Translations under genes and position numbers: made by a program
Notes under the pieces: model-generated
What the model saw: only the letters and a program-made list of their open reading frames with translations
Told to the model about the DNA's origin: nothing
The model's database searches: none
Shown here: one piece after another, positions 32,002 through 43,900 of the stretch
How the letters are laid out: each line of letters opens with the position of its first letter
Numbering within the stretch: the first letter of the stretch is position 1
From: Hydra vulgaris
Lineage: Eukaryota > Cnidaria > Hydrozoa > Anthoathecata > Hydridae
Reading direction: 5' to 3'
Assembly: GCF_038396675.1 (NCBI RefSeq)
Contig: NC_088931.1
Span: 72,802,501-72,866,500, forward strand
Length of the DNA: 64,000 nt

Positions 32002-32973
32002 TTAAAATACGATGTTTATCTTCTTTTTGGTAACTGTTAGTTTATTTATGTTTTCTTCATTTGTTACTTCAGATGGATTTTCTTCGAGTTTTGAGTTGTT
32101 TGTTTCTAGTTCACCTGTTGGTTGTTGATGGGTTAGTGTAGATAAGGTTTCGTTTTTTGGATTGCAAGGTTGTCTTTCTGTGTGGTTGTGTATTTCTTGG
32201 CCGTTGTGCCTAGTTCGTATTTTATAACCTACGATGTTTAGGGAAGTTGGAATTGGTTTTGGCATGTCTTCCATGACAGCAACCAGGATACCGGAGTAGT
32301 AGAGTGTGCCTTTTCCTGGCGTTATCCTCACAACTGGTTTTGTGTAGACATGTCTACCGTATCCCATTTCTTCAAAAAAGCTTCCAATATTAAATTGTTT
32401 TGCTTCAATTGGAAGGCCAAATACTGATACGTATGTTTGGTTTAAGCGTTTTCCTTCTATTTTTGGCCTTCGATTTATATTAGATATTTTGAAGGCATGC
32501 TGGTAATTGTTCAATTTTAAACCATTTTCTAATAATTTTATTCTGGCTTCGTTGGTTTTCATAACAATTTCGATAGCTGTGTTTCGTCGTAAAAATTGCA
32601 CGCCTTCAAGTTCTTTGTCTAGGTTTTCATTTTCTATCGCTTTTAAGAAGTCGTTTAGTGTGAAGTATCCTTCTATTTCGCAAATAAGCGTTTTTGGTAG
32701 GTTTCTTTTCTTAATTTCTGTTTTTGCTGCTTCAGCATAGTTTCTTGGTTGTTTTTTAATCTTTTGTTGATTTTCGCATTCATCATTCGAAGGTTCATCG
32801 CTACTATAATTGATTTCAACTTGTTCGATTGATTCACCTGCAGAAGCTTTCGCCATTTTATCGACTAAAATTAATGATATCTCTTCGGTTTGTTGATTTT
32901 CCATAGAGGTAAATTGAGTACCATCGTTAGTTTTGAAAAAAACTGTGTCTTGTTGCTTTATAAAGCTTGACAT
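32002..32973 (-). CDS. LINE ORF1 protein (RNA-binding), interrupted by one stop
   Basis: This is an L1/Tx1-type ORF1 that would coat the LINE RNA. The N-terminus is acidic (MAKASAGESIEQ from 32856; an in-frame upstream start MSSFIKQQD at 32973 is also possible). NYAEAAKTEIKKRNLPKTLI follows. The RRM-like core contains FLRRNTAIEIVMKTNEARIK and YVSVFGLPIEA. It ends in YSGILVAVMEDMPKPIPTSL and KIRTRHNGQ. Tx1 ORF1s usually carry CCHC knuckles after such a motif; I see none. The frame stops after KKINIVF (TAA where the spacer copy has GAA). The same frame then continues open with a Lys/Glu/Arg-rich, coiled-coil-like tail to about 31700, so the family's ORF1 is longer. Antisense Phe-rich frames here are shadows. 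Confidence 0.82.
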   Translation of the reverse strand: MSSFIKQQDTVFFKTNDGTQFTSMENQQTEEISLILVDKMAKASAGESIEQVEINYSSDEPSNDECENQQKIKKQPRNYAEAAKTEIKKRNLPKTLICEIEGYFTLNDFLKAIENENLDKELEGVQFLRRNTAIEIVMKTNEARIKLLENGLKLNNYQHAFKISNINRRPKIEGKRLNQTYVSVFGLPIEAKQFNIGSFFEEMGYGRHVYTKPVVRITPGKGTLYYSGILVAVMEDMPKPIPTSLNIVGYKIRTRHNGQEIHNHTERQPCNPKNETLSTLTHQQPTGELETNNSKLEENPSEVTNEENINKLTVTKKKINIVF

Positions 32974-33050
32974 TTAAAAGATTAATCCAATTTCAAATTA
33001 AAACATTTTCTAAATACTGAAAGTACTTAGTAATCAAAGAAGCTCCTTTA

Positions 33051-33083
33051 TGATCCGACTTTACTTCCTAGTCAGGTAAGTAA
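33051..33083 (-). ncRNA. U1 snRNA 5' part (nt 1-33), mutated
   Basis: The minus strand reads TTACTTACCTG...GGATCA with a few changes, ending exactly where the LINE starts. It marks the 5' insertion junction of the left-arm LINE. Its far side is not the usual U1 flank but an oppositely oriented LINE fragment beginning at 33085. Confidence 0.88.
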
Positions 33084-33758
33084 CAGATGAGTCGATAAAA
33101 GAACTCGTTCGAGCCTTAGAACTTAACTAGCGAGCCTTTGGAGCCAAATTGAATGTTGCCAAATACCAAGGCTTGTGGCTTGGAAATAGTAAAACAAAAA
33201 ACAAAGAAAATTTTCTAAACTTTAACAGGGAAAAAAATACCCTTATAAGCTTGGGTAATTACTTTTCCACTAGAGATTGTTTAATTAACATTAAGCAATG
33301 GGACGAAAGCTTTGCCATTATTCAATAGAAAATCAAACTCTGGCAAATGTTTAATTTATCTTTTAAAGGAAAAACAAAAGTAATTAATCAAATACTTTTA
33401 ACTAACCTTTATGTAACCTTAAGTAACCTTAACTAACCTTTGGCACTTAGCTTTTACGTAGCCAATACCTAACGATAGAATTATCAAATTTGTTGAAAGA
33501 ATCGTTGAAGATTTTCTCTGAAGCAACAGCTCAATTGAAACAAACCAAAAAATTTCTAAACTTCGTATTAGCCAAGAAGGTTTAAACATTATAGATATAG
33601 GCGAAAAACTAAAATCCATCCAGCTGACTTGGGTGGCAAAAATTTTTAATCGCACCCAATCAGACGCATGGAAAGACGCTGCGACGCATATTTTCAATAG
33701 TTATAGAAAAACTAATCAAGGAGAAAATACATTTATCACAACCCACTCAATATTGTAA

Positions 33759-33807
33759 AACACAGGGAGAGCATCAATTGCAGCGCAATTGATACTTTCC
33801 CTGTGTT
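33759..33807. repeat. Small inverted duplication inside the LINE fragment
   Basis: AACACAGGGAGAG... (33759-33781) is the inverted copy of ...TTTCCCTGTGTT (33785-33807), with 21 of 23 bases matching and a 3-base centre. The full LINE has only the right half at this point, so the left half is a new inverted copy. Confidence 0.8.
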
Positions 33808-34715
33808 CTACCAGCAATCAATTAAAAACTGGAGTCACTTTTTTAACGGCGAGAGCGACATAAAAAATATGTCCGTTGAGAAAATCCTAAACCAGCCCTT
33901 TTTTTATAACAATTTTATTAGAGACGAAAACCACCAGACTTGAAAGCCTAAAAAAGAAACTACTTTGAACCAAATATCCGAAATATCTGATCTTGCAAAG
34001 GTTTTTGTACCGGGTTTCTTGGATTACCAATTAACCGGTCTTGAACAAACAAATTTCAAAGACTAAAAAATCCATTCCACGTGTTTGGAAAACAAAAATT
34101 AAAAAGAAATAATAACAACAAAGCAAACAAAATAAAATATAAAGCCATTCATTTTGCGCTACCCACAAACGTCATCTTTAAACGCAGAGGTCATGCACCT
34201 GATGACCTTTGTCCCCAGTGTAGGGTAGGACGGGGCTAGTTGGGCAATTTTTACTAAATCTATCAGATCTCTTGAACGGTACATCGGATTAATATAACTT
34301 TTTTCACTATTAGAAAGATAATTTGATATGCTAAAAAATGGTTGAGACAAAAAAACTTTTTTCGATTTGTTTTGGAAAATTTAGTCTAAAGTTTATTAGG
34401 CTGCTCAACCTAGCCCGGCGGGGTAAGTTGATCAATTGTGTGGGGTAAGTTGAGCAATAAAAAAATGAATGCATTTCTGTGACAATATTAACTCAGTTAT
34501 AAAACCAAAACAAAGCTTCTTTACAAATTGAATATATACTTTTAATTAACAAGCTATTTAAGATATGCATATAAAAACTAATAATTTTGAGATTTTTTCA
34601 TCTTAGTTTTTTTTTTAGATTGTTTTTTAACTTTTTTTAATATAATAAGCAGCAGAGTCTCCTTATTACCATGATCTGCAAAAGATTGACAGGCAAAACA
34701 TTTTTTTTGGTTTCT

Positions 34716-36353
34716 TTAAATTTCTTTCTTCTCAGTTTTTTTGTTTGTATGTTTCTTAACTTTTTTTAATATACTATGTAACTGAGTCTCTATATTACCA
34801 CGCTCTTTATTATTATTTAAAAGAGATTGACAGGCAGATAATTTTTTTTGCTTCTCATCTTTTTTAAGGTTCTTAGCTTGCTGCTGTTTTAATATAATTC
34901 TTTCTGGAGTATCTGTTAGAATAGCAGTTTTCTTTTTTCTTGTCAAATGTTTCTTGATGCTGCTTTTGGGTAAGGTTGCACAGTTTTTGGAGAAAATGCT
35001 TTAAGAGTTTCAGAAATAAGTAACGTTGTCTCTTTATTAATACTGTTTTTGACAGATTGACCTGAAGATGACGTTAAACGTACTTCAGAATAAGCTCGCT
35101 GTGATAGCTCAGATACAAAATTTGCTGGTTCTATACGGTCTGTGACAAATGATGGTAAAAAATCATCATCAGCAAAAATGTTTGCATTGTACGGGTATAC
35201 ACCAGTTTTCTGAAAACCCTTTGTAATGTTAGTACACGTTATAGCTAATGGCAATGAATCAGATACAATTTTTGGTATATCATAAATTGTTATGGCTTTT
35301 CCAGGATTGTTTCTCAGCCATGTATCTTGTGCAACTGATAGGTACTTTTTAAAAAGTCCAAACACTGATACATCTAGTAGCTGCAGCTTATGGCTGCAGT
35401 GTAGTGGGAAAGACAACATGACTATTCCATTCTCCTTTGCTAAGTTTAGTGTTTCAAAATGTAAGTGAGAAGAGTGATTGTCCAAAGTCAACAGAATTTT
35501 ATATTCATTTGAAGGCTTCACATGCTTAATGAAGTGATGGATAAAATTTTTGAATACAATATCTGTAACCCAGCCACTTCCATTACTTACCCCATACAGT
35601 CCGGTGGACCATTATTAACAAAATAATCTTAGTAATTTTTGCGAGGAAACACAAATATTGGAGGCACTGTTTTTTCTGAGGCAGATACAGCGATTACCAT
35701 TGTGACATTAGTGCCTTTTTCTCCAGATGTTATAGCATCAACATTTCTTTTGCCTTTTGCAGCCACAACCTTACTAGGTTTTACAACTGTAGATACACCA
35801 GTTTCGTCAGCGTTCCATAATTGTAAAGTATTGAATTTGTATATATCCATAACTTCACCAAGCTTATCAAAAAACACTTTTACATTTGCAGTGTTAAATG
35901 ATGTTGCCCTACCAAGGCTAGTTGCTTCAGGTTTCCTTATAGATAATTGAGGATTTCTTTTTAAAAAACTTGTCATCCACTCTTTACCAGCCATCTTATT
36001 TATTGTCAAAAAATCTGGTATATTGATTTTGTATTGAAGAGCACTCTCATATGCAAGAGAACGAACATCTTTAGGAGTATAGCCATAAAATATAGATACC
36101 ATTTGCAACAAATAATTTTTTAAAGCGCTTTCTTGCTCTTGGGAAAAAATTATTCTAGGTTTTGAATAACCCATGGATGGGTAAACACCTAATTTAGGTT
36201 TAAAATGTATCTTGTTAATGTCATTCTCTTAATGTTGAATTCTTTAGCAGCTGCTTCAACACTTTTTTTTCCCTTCAAAACAGAACTTGCTGCATCACTA
36301 AGCTACTGGCTTGTGAAAGCACCATTTGAAGTTTTTCTTTTACAATTACGCAT
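34716..36353 (-). pseudogene. Broken pogo-like DDE transposase
   Basis: Read from ATG at 36353: MRNCKRKTSNGAFTSQ, then a stop, then LSDAASSVLKGKKSVEAAAK and EFNIKRMTLTR (the Psq helix-turn-helix). A frameshift leads into GYSKPRIIFSQEQESALKNY. SIRKPEATSLGRATSFNTAN and the first catalytic site WNADETG follow. A second frameshift falls after IFVFPRKNY (about 35630). The frame resumes at about 35521 with the second site LLTLDNHSSH and the third HCSHKLQLLD, then GFQKTGVYPYN and a Lys-rich tail. The catalytic aspartates survive but the frame is broken in at least three places. It is a relative of the intact 544-aa protein at 12211. Confidence 0.88.
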
Positions 36354-36354
36354 C

Positions 36355-36357
<3 letters not shown>

Positions 36358-36436
<79 letters not shown>
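36358..36436. repeat. (TA)n microsatellite
   Basis: Uninterrupted alternating TA for nearly 80 bases, just upstream of the broken transposase start, inside the second pogo-like element. Confidence 0.95.
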
Positions 36437-36438
<2 letters not shown>

Positions 36439-37801
36439 ATATACCAGTATTTAAAGTTTCCTATTTAAATATAGTAATATTAAATAATATATACAAATTA
36501 TTTATATATAGTATAAATAATCAAAATATAAAAGAAATATCATATTTTATATATGTTTTGATTATAGATACTTTAAATTAGTTATATATTTTTTTTATTT
36601 TAGATATGCACACAATCATATATTATTATTTTAGCATAGTAAACAAGATTAATTAAAAAAATTTATTCAAGAACTTTACAGCTTAAAGATTTTATTAACC
36701 ATGTAATATTAAAGTAAAAATGTTTTATGAATATTAAAAAATTAAATAATTTTAAATCATAATAACATATTTAAAAAAAAAGTTTCAAGATATTATATAT
36801 TGTAATTTCTATGAATATTTTATAATGATTAATTTAAAAGTGTGAATGGTCCTTAAAATGTTTACCAAACGAAAATTCATCGCGTCTAATAGAGCCGTTT
36901 TATTAATCGTTTTCAAATTTGCTCAACTTACCCAAACTAGACAAAGCGACACATCAGCCAGGTTATAAAAAGAACTATAAGACTTGAGGAAAAAAATATA
37001 AATGTAATCAATAGCCAAATAAATGGGTAAAATATAAACACTTAAGTGATTCCAGATAAATGTTTTTTTTAAGCATCTAAAAGAAAAATAGCAAAAATAT
37101 TTTTTTTTACTTTTTTGGTCCAAAATCGAAAAAGTGTCCGTGCATGTTACTGAACCGCGGTCCAACAACCATTTGAAGCGCATTTTATTACCATTCTAAA
37201 TACCTATCTTTTATCCATTAGATGTTTTTCCATGTGATGAGTAGTTTTTGAGATATTTTAGTTGCCCAACTTGCCCCTAGGCTCAACTAGCCCCACTCTA
37301 CCCTATGATATATAGTTGCAAAAAAGTACAACCTTTAACTAAATACACAGTATTTTTGCTAAGATACATTTATTCTAGCAGAAAACCTTTTAAAAACACT
37401 TTTAAATATCATCATTTTGGTTTTGTTGAAAACGCGCCTAAATTTTTATAGTGGTAATTTATTGCTTGACGAACTCTAATATTATGTCTATTCTATACGA
37501 ATGAAAGCTTATCATGAGAGAAGTATGAGCGCAAGAACAAGCCTTCTAAAAGCATATATATCTAAAATTAAAAAAATACTTCAAATCTAACACGACATAG
37601 CTAAAGAAAACAACCAGTTAAACTCTTTTCTAAATGAAACTAAAGAAATAAGAGATATAAACGGAAACATAAAACTAGAAAATAAATTAAATCAATTTTT
37701 AAATTAAATCAAAAAACTTTTTGAAAGACCTAAACTTTTTATTCTTTTAATTTTTAATTTTCGCCTTTTCTTATTACTTTTTTCTTACTTTTCTAAACTC
37801 G

Positions 37802-38691
37802 TGTATTTGCATAAAAGTTTTATATTTCTTTCAAGATTTCCGTAAAATCGTGGGTAAGCTAAGATCTTAATAACATTGATACAAGTTTGTTATTAATCAA
37901 CACTACTAATTATTATATTTATATGTTTATATTTTATGAGAATTATTATATTTTATGTTTATATAATTTTTAAAGAAGTAAGCAAAAACAGTTTTTGACA
38001 TTGAAAAAAAAATCGCAATAATGTTATACGCCATCCAAATAATTTCAGGAGGTTAAAAATCAATTAATGTTATACCGTTTATTGTATTTCAAAGCATATA
38101 TGGCCCCCTGATAATTTTAATTTTTTTTTCGTTTTCTTAAAACAATAGATTTCGTGAAGTTGTTCGGCAAACTCAGAGTTGTAATTATAAGTTGTAAATC
38201 GTGTAATAAACATTTTTCTTTATAAGTTGTAAATCGTTTTTTGTTTTTGTTTTTTATAATTTTATTTAAAAAAAGAGGTGAATTTGAAATTTTTTCTATA
38301 TTATTAACGGATTCATTATGAATATTTTTTCATTCTAAAAAAGCATTTAAACAGGTTTGAGCATCAAAGAGCGAAAGCTGTTTTACGAATTACAGGAAAA
38401 AAAATAATTTAATAAAATTTCGGTTGTGGTTTTATTTCGTTTTATTGAAAGTTTGTTTTTAAAAAAGGAGAGCTTCACTTTACAAATTACTTCATCATCT
38501 TTTGCGTGATGTTGGAGATCGTCAATAAAACTTTTGAAAAACCTTTATTAGGAATTCAAAAGTATCAACAAAACTAAGATTAAACTAATTTTGTTTTACT
38601 TCAGTAACTGTTCCACCATTTTGTTTAGATTTTGAATTTCCCTATTTTTAATATAACACCACAATCGGAACTGATAATAAATCTCATATGT
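37802..38691 (+). promoter_or_regulatory. U1 upstream flank, spacer copy
   Basis: This is near-identical to 51405-52315 but lacks about 20 bases just before U1 nt 1 (around 38675). It runs straight into the degenerate U1 5' part at 38692. No coding content. Confidence 0.6.
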
Positions 38692-38724
38692 AATCTCACC
38701 CAACTGGGAAGGTAAGTCGGGTCT
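38692..38724 (+). ncRNA. U1 snRNA 5' part (nt 1-33), degenerate
   Basis: Aligned without gaps to U1 nt 1-33: the core ACTGGGAAGGTAAGTCGG is kept, while the splice-site-pairing end is altered (AATCTCACCCA for ATACTTACCTG). The full LINE starts on the next base, as in the left arm. Confidence 0.85.
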
Positions 38725-38898
38725 CAAAGCAATTTCTCTAGTAAGTAAGTGATTTCAGTATTTGGTAAATGTTTAGTTCTTTATTGGCTACATTTATGTA
38801 ACGGCTAACTTCATAAAGCAACAAGAAACAATTTTTTTCGAAACTAAAGTGATGATACTCATTAAATCGAAAATATATCATTGATTTTCCTCGACAAA

Positions 38899-39870
38899 AT
38901 GGCGAAAGCTTCCACTGGTGAATTAATTGAACAAGCGGAAAATAATTACAGTAGCGACGAACCATCAGATAATGAATGCGAAGATGAACAAAAAATCAAA
39001 AAACATCCAAGAAACTACGCTGAAGCAGCAAAATCAGAATTAAAGAAACGAGTTTTACCAAAAACGCTTATTTGCGAAATAAAAGAACAATTTACATTAA
39101 ACGACTTCTTAAAAGCATTAGAAAAAGAAGACTTGGACGAAGTACTTGAAGGTGTTCAATTTTTGAGACGAAACACAGCTATCGAAATCGTTATGAAAAC
39201 CAACGAAGCCAGATTGAAATTATTAGAAAATGGTTTGTATATCAACAATTACCAACATACCTTCAAAATATCTAATATAAATCGAAGGCAAAAACTAGAA
39301 AAAAAACGATTAAACCAAACACACGTATCAGTGTTTGGCCTTCCGATTGAGGCAAAACAATTTAAGATTGGAAGCTTTTTTGAAGACATGGCATACGGTA
39401 GGCATGTCTACACTAAACCGGTTATAAGGACAACGCCAGGAAAAGGCACACCCTACTACTCCGGTATCCTGGTTGCTGTCATGGAAGACATGCCGAAACC
39501 AATTCCAACCTCCCTAAACATCGTAGGGTATAAAATAAGAACTAGGCATAACGGCCAGGAAACAAACAATAACACAGAAAGAAGACAACCTCGAGATGAA
39601 AATAACGAAGCTTTACCCTTATTAATCCATCAACAACCAATATGTGAACCAGATACAAACAACTCAAAACCCGAAAAAAATCCATCTAATATAACAAACG
39701 AAGAAAACATAAATCAACCAACCGTTACCAAAAAGAAGATAAACATCGTATTTGAAAACGAAGAAGAACAAACTAATAAAGAAGAAGGGATCAAGCAAGC
39801 AACAAAACAGAAGAACGTTACTCAACACGAAAAGTCCAAAGAAAAAGAACGACAGACACTCGAAACATGA
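38899..39870 (+). CDS. LINE ORF1 protein, 323 aa from MAKAS
   Basis: This is the same ORF1 as in the arms, with a longer open part. An acidic N-terminus (MAKASTGELIEQAENNYSSD) is followed by NYAEAAKSELKKRVLPKTLI, the RRM-like core (FLRRNTAIEIVMKTNEARLK, then HVSVFGLPIEA) and YSGILVAVMEDMPKPIPTSL. A Lys/Glu-rich tail passes the point where the arm copies stop (VFENEEEQTNKEEG here). It ends after RQTLET at a TGA where the arm copies read AGA, so each copy carries a different stop and the ancestral protein was longer. An in-frame Met at 38881 adds six residues, but the arm copies do not share it. Confidence 0.85.
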   Translation: MAKASTGELIEQAENNYSSDEPSDNECEDEQKIKKHPRNYAEAAKSELKKRVLPKTLICEIKEQFTLNDFLKALEKEDLDEVLEGVQFLRRNTAIEIVMKTNEARLKLLENGLYINNYQHTFKISNINRRQKLEKKRLNQTHVSVFGLPIEAKQFKIGSFFEDMAYGRHVYTKPVIRTTPGKGTPYYSGILVAVMEDMPKPIPTSLNIVGYKIRTRHNGQETNNNTERRQPRDENNEALPLLIHQQPICEPDTNNSKPEKNPSNITNEENINQPTVTKKKINIVFENEEEQTNKEEGIKQATKQKNVTQHEKSKEKERQTLET

Positions 39871-40901
39871 AGAAAAGATACTTCGAAAAACTGACGAACA
39901 GAGAAGCAGAAGAAGAAAAGGAAAATCACTCGAAAGACGCCGAAGAAAGCAAGAGAGCGGAAGAAGCGAACGAAAAAGGTCGAGAAAAAATGGAGGAAGA
40001 AAACACGTGGCAAAAAAAACGCAGTGCACCACCACCAACTCTACACAAAAATGATCGAAAAAAAGGAATGGGAACGAGCAAAGAAAGAAACACGCTGGAA
40101 AATGGCTAAGTTTTTCTTATTTTTTACTTTTTCCTTAGTTTTTATTAACGGTTTTCTTAAAACAAATTTACTATCAAACGAATATTTCAACACGAAATTA
40201 ATTAACTCTAAACCACCTGAAGTTGGCGTTCCAAATAAGAATGCGCTTATTTGCAAATTCTTAATTACGGAACGCCTACGTAGGGATGGAAAATGCCTTG
40301 ACGCTGATAAATGGATATAATTAGCATTTTCTCAGTCAACGTTGCTGGCCTAATAAATAAGCAAAAACGAGATACAGTTTTAAATAATTTTAAAAAACTA
40401 AATTACGATTTTTATTTATTACAAGACACTCATTTAAATAAGTTACAAAACGATGAGTTATCTAAAAACTGAAAAGGCAGCGTTTTCACCTCTGCGGGGA
40501 AGACCAGATTGGTGGCACAGCTATAATATGCAAACGCGTGCTAAAACCATACGAAAAGTTCGACGACGAAAATGGAATTTTTAATTACGTATTAACAAAA
40601 TTAAAGAAACAAAAAATTCTTTTGTTAAACGTATACGCTCCCTCGGGACATGCGTTTTCTAAACACGGAAAAAAATTATTTGAATTAATCGAAAACAAAA
40701 ATAAACATATAAATTTAGAAAACGTTTTAGTAGTCTTGGCGGGAGATTTTAATATGGTTTTAAGCGAACTTGATAGGCACCCACAAATTTACAGGAAAAA
40801 ATGCTCCTCAACTGAGAAACTTAAAAAATTAATTAATAAACTCGAAGTAGAGGACACGTGGCGTCTATTTAATCCAAATAAACAAGAATTCACTTATAAA
40901 G

Positions 40902-43900
40902 CAGGGTTGCCAGATATTTCGCGATATGCGGTAGCCAGAAATATATATTTAAGTTGCCAGAAATGGCCAAAAGTGGCCAAAAAGTAGCCAAATTTTCCGC
41001 GATGGCATTGGTTTAATTTTGAAAATGTAAAGCTTATTGGTTATAATACGACAATCGGATAAATTTGAACCAATGATAATTTAGATTATATCAACATACC
41101 GTAAAAACTGTCGTTATATATATATATTTACATAACCGTAGTTATAAAAATTAAATGAAATATAAAAGCAAGTTAAGTTAACTAGTTAAATAAATAAAAA
41201 CTTTTTTTTATGGAGAATAGTAAATTCTAAACTATTTAATAGTAAACAATTATTATTATATATTTTTATCAAAATGTTAAATCTTAAAAAAAAAATCAAA
41301 GTTTTTATTTAATTTAATATGTATCCTCTTTATAAAAATCATTAAAAAAAAAATCTTCATATTATAGTAACACATATTTACCATTTTAGACGAAAGAAAA
41401 CATTGCATTGAGAGTTTATTATCTTTTGTTCCATTTTATAAGGGTTTTTTATATAACTTGAATAGCCCCTAGAAATATAGTAAAGTTTATTTGAAAGAGT
41501 TTTCTAAACAAATGTTTTAAATTAACATACTAAGTACAACTTTTGTTTTGATTTTGGTCGACATAATTATAGAATATTAGACCAAGCTTTGTTATTACTC
41601 TGACTATTTTTATATAGATTTCTTCATTATTATATTAATTTTGGGTAAACATATTCATTAAGAGAAATAAAACCATTAACTAATTTTTTTTTATAAAGTT
41701 TTCAATTACACAATCGTCCTATATATCAACTTCAAAGTTATCAACATTTTCTGAAAATGAAGAGTCTTCAATATCAGATTTGTACACTATATCTGAACTA
41801 AAATTAGTCAACATTTTTTTTGATATTATAAAATCTTGACAACACTTTCCTGATAAAATTAGTTCCGATCTTATTCTTACTACTGCATTTAACATATTTA
41901 GTGAAATTCTATTTCTGGCTTTTGTTTTAGTGGCAGATGCAAGAGAGAATATCCTCTCAACAACAGCATTGCTAACAGGTGTTATCAAACAAGTTGGGAA
42001 ACCACCTATTTTAAATGGTTTTTCTTCTTTCCAATCTACAAATATAATTTTTCGATACTGTTCTTCTATTAAGCCCAAGTCATCTTTTAATAGATGTAAA
42101 AATGGGAGTTCAGAAACATCGGATCTTGATTCTTTACTTAAAATAATGTCTGGATTCAAGTTCGATAAATTTTTAAATGTCTCCATTGATGATGGTAGTC
42201 TAGATGTTACTTGAGTATAAGCTTCATCTAATACGCACAAGCATATTTCTTTTTCATTTTTAATTTTTATAATAGAGTCAATGCTATGATTGCAATTTTG
42301 TAAAAAAGAATCACATTATTTTATAAATGTAGCACCAAAGTCAACCTTACATATACTCTTCTTATTGCTGTTAAAATCATAAATTCTATGATTAAAGCTC
42401 AATTGAAACAAATTCATTTGTTTATAAAGATCACACGGATCAGCTTTTGTTTGCTGAGACTATTCATTCTTTCAAATTCCTGAACAACTGGTGTTATAAA
42501 GTGAAAAAATAAAAAAATTTCAACATCTGACTACATTTCTTTTAAAAGTCTTGCTTTGAATCTGGACCTAAAATTTGAAGGTGATAGTTCAGCACAAATA
42601 AAGTAAGCTTTAAGCTCTTCCCAATTCATTAAAATATTAAACATCACTTTTCCACGAGCAAGCCACCTTGTAAAGGAAGATTTTTCAAATGGAAGAGGGG
42701 CATATCGAGCTGTCTCAGATTTCGTAGCAGCACTTATTACAATCGATATCACAGTATATTCACAAGATATTACAATCGAATAAACAAATCGATGTAATTT
42801 TCACGTCTTAATGAGCTATAACGAAACCAATGGGGTATTTCTGATAATAAAAATGCAATATTAGAAGGCAATTTAGACACTGCGTTTTCAATGCACAATG
42901 CTAATGAATGACAGATGCACTTAAGCTGAACACAGTTAGGTGAAACGCCTTTAATTCTTGTCCAAACAGAATTATTACATCCTGTCATGTTTGATGCACC
43001 ATCTGTAGCAAATCTAATACAATTAGCAAAACTCTGACCATATTTTTTAATTTCTTCATCAAGCAAGTGAAATATATTTTCTCCTGTAGTCTCATGGACT
43101 AGAGTTAATCCCATAAATTTCGTCACAATTTCATTTTCTAAAACACTAAAAAAACGAACTAAAATGCATAAATGTTTGTTTGCTGAAATGTCAGTAGACT
43201 CATCTATTATTAAGGCATATTTATTGTTTTAAAGTCTTCAACAACATCATCTCTCAATGAAGGAGAAATAACTTTTTTTATCAATCCCACACATTTAGTT
43301 CTATGGATTTTTACATGTTCAAGTAAACTTCCACGTCCATAAACAACAAAAACTTCATTTAAGTGATCAACAGTACGCACAGCACAGTGGCAAGTCATAG
43401 TTAACGCGATGCGAAGTTTAGCTTTTTTTATATCTTCTGCTAAATTTATATTAATGAAATTCTCAATTAATAGAGTACTTTGTTTGTGTTTCAAAGATTT
43501 GTTATGTTTGACAAGATTGGTCATTTTGGGATTAATAATGCAGTGACACCATTTACAATATGCTCTATGGGTACAATCTTCAACCATTTAAAGCCATGAA
43601 AACTTTTGCTCCCATATCTTTTTATATTGGCGATTAACATCATAAGAAGTCTTCCATTTTTCTGAAGACATACTGATAAATTTTTATAGATTCTAAAAAT
43701 GAATAAAATGAAACTGTTGTTCTTGCTTTGTTTTTTAATAGAATTTTTATGAGAAGTTAAAAAAAAAATTATAACAATAACATTGTAGAAGTTTAAAAAT
43801 AACATTATTTTACACTTAATAAAATAAAAATCTTAGTAAGCCAATTAAGAAATAAAATAGAAATATAATAAAAAACCAAATATAGCTAAATTGCCGTTTA

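Larger units (their letters stand above)
15656..32913 (+). repeat. Left arm of giant inverted repeat (about 17.3 kb)
   Basis: Every feature from here to 32913 recurs in reverse orientation between 47600 and 64000. Matching positions sum to 79656 left of base 27307 and to 80513 right of base 28165. The difference of 857 equals the SINE array 27308-28164, which the other arm lacks. The visible start is set only by the window end; the arm may extend further left. I noticed few base differences (for example 27276 against 52380 and 31692 against 48821). The inner edge is sharp, at 32913 inside the 5' end of LINE ORF1. Confidence 0.95.
29109..33050 (-). mobile_element. U1-specific Tx1-like LINE, left-arm copy (5' complete, 3' deleted)
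   Basis: The 5' end lies directly after U1 nt 33 (33051, GGATCA then TAAAGGAGC). It carries a 5' UTR, ORF1 (with one stop) and a heavily broken ORF2. Its 3' part is deleted: it jumps from the middle of ORF2 (KENFLNF-like region, about 29240) to the TTTTCGCC...AAACTCG 3' UTR, losing the last third of ORF2. The terminal hairpin is also missing. The right arm repeats it from base 47600 on. Confidence 0.88.
34223..37303 (-). mobile_element. Second pogo-like DNA transposon, 3.1 kb
   Basis: The ends are GGGTAGGACGGGGCTAGTTG and the reverse complement of GGGTAGAGTGGGGCTAGTTG, flanked by TA (34221-34222 and 37304-37305). Subterminal GGGTAAGTTGAGCAA-type words lie at about 34405-34460 and 36915-36930. 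A broken transposase is on the minus strand. A (TA)n microsatellite lies inside. Compared with the full LINE, about 30 bases of target are missing at the insertion point. Confidence 0.9.
33085..37801 (+). mobile_element. U1-specific LINE, 3' fragment, split by a pogo-like element
   Basis: It aligns to the full LINE from about 45503 (GATGAGTGGATAAAAGAACT) through ORF2's C-terminal part to the TTTTCTAAACTCG 3' UTR. Coding is broken by many stops. 34223-37303 is an inserted pogo-like element. The last part (37304-37705) still reads KAYISKIKKILQI and ENNQLNSFLNETKEIRDING. The terminal hairpin is absent. The U1 upstream flank follows immediately. Confidence 0.85.
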
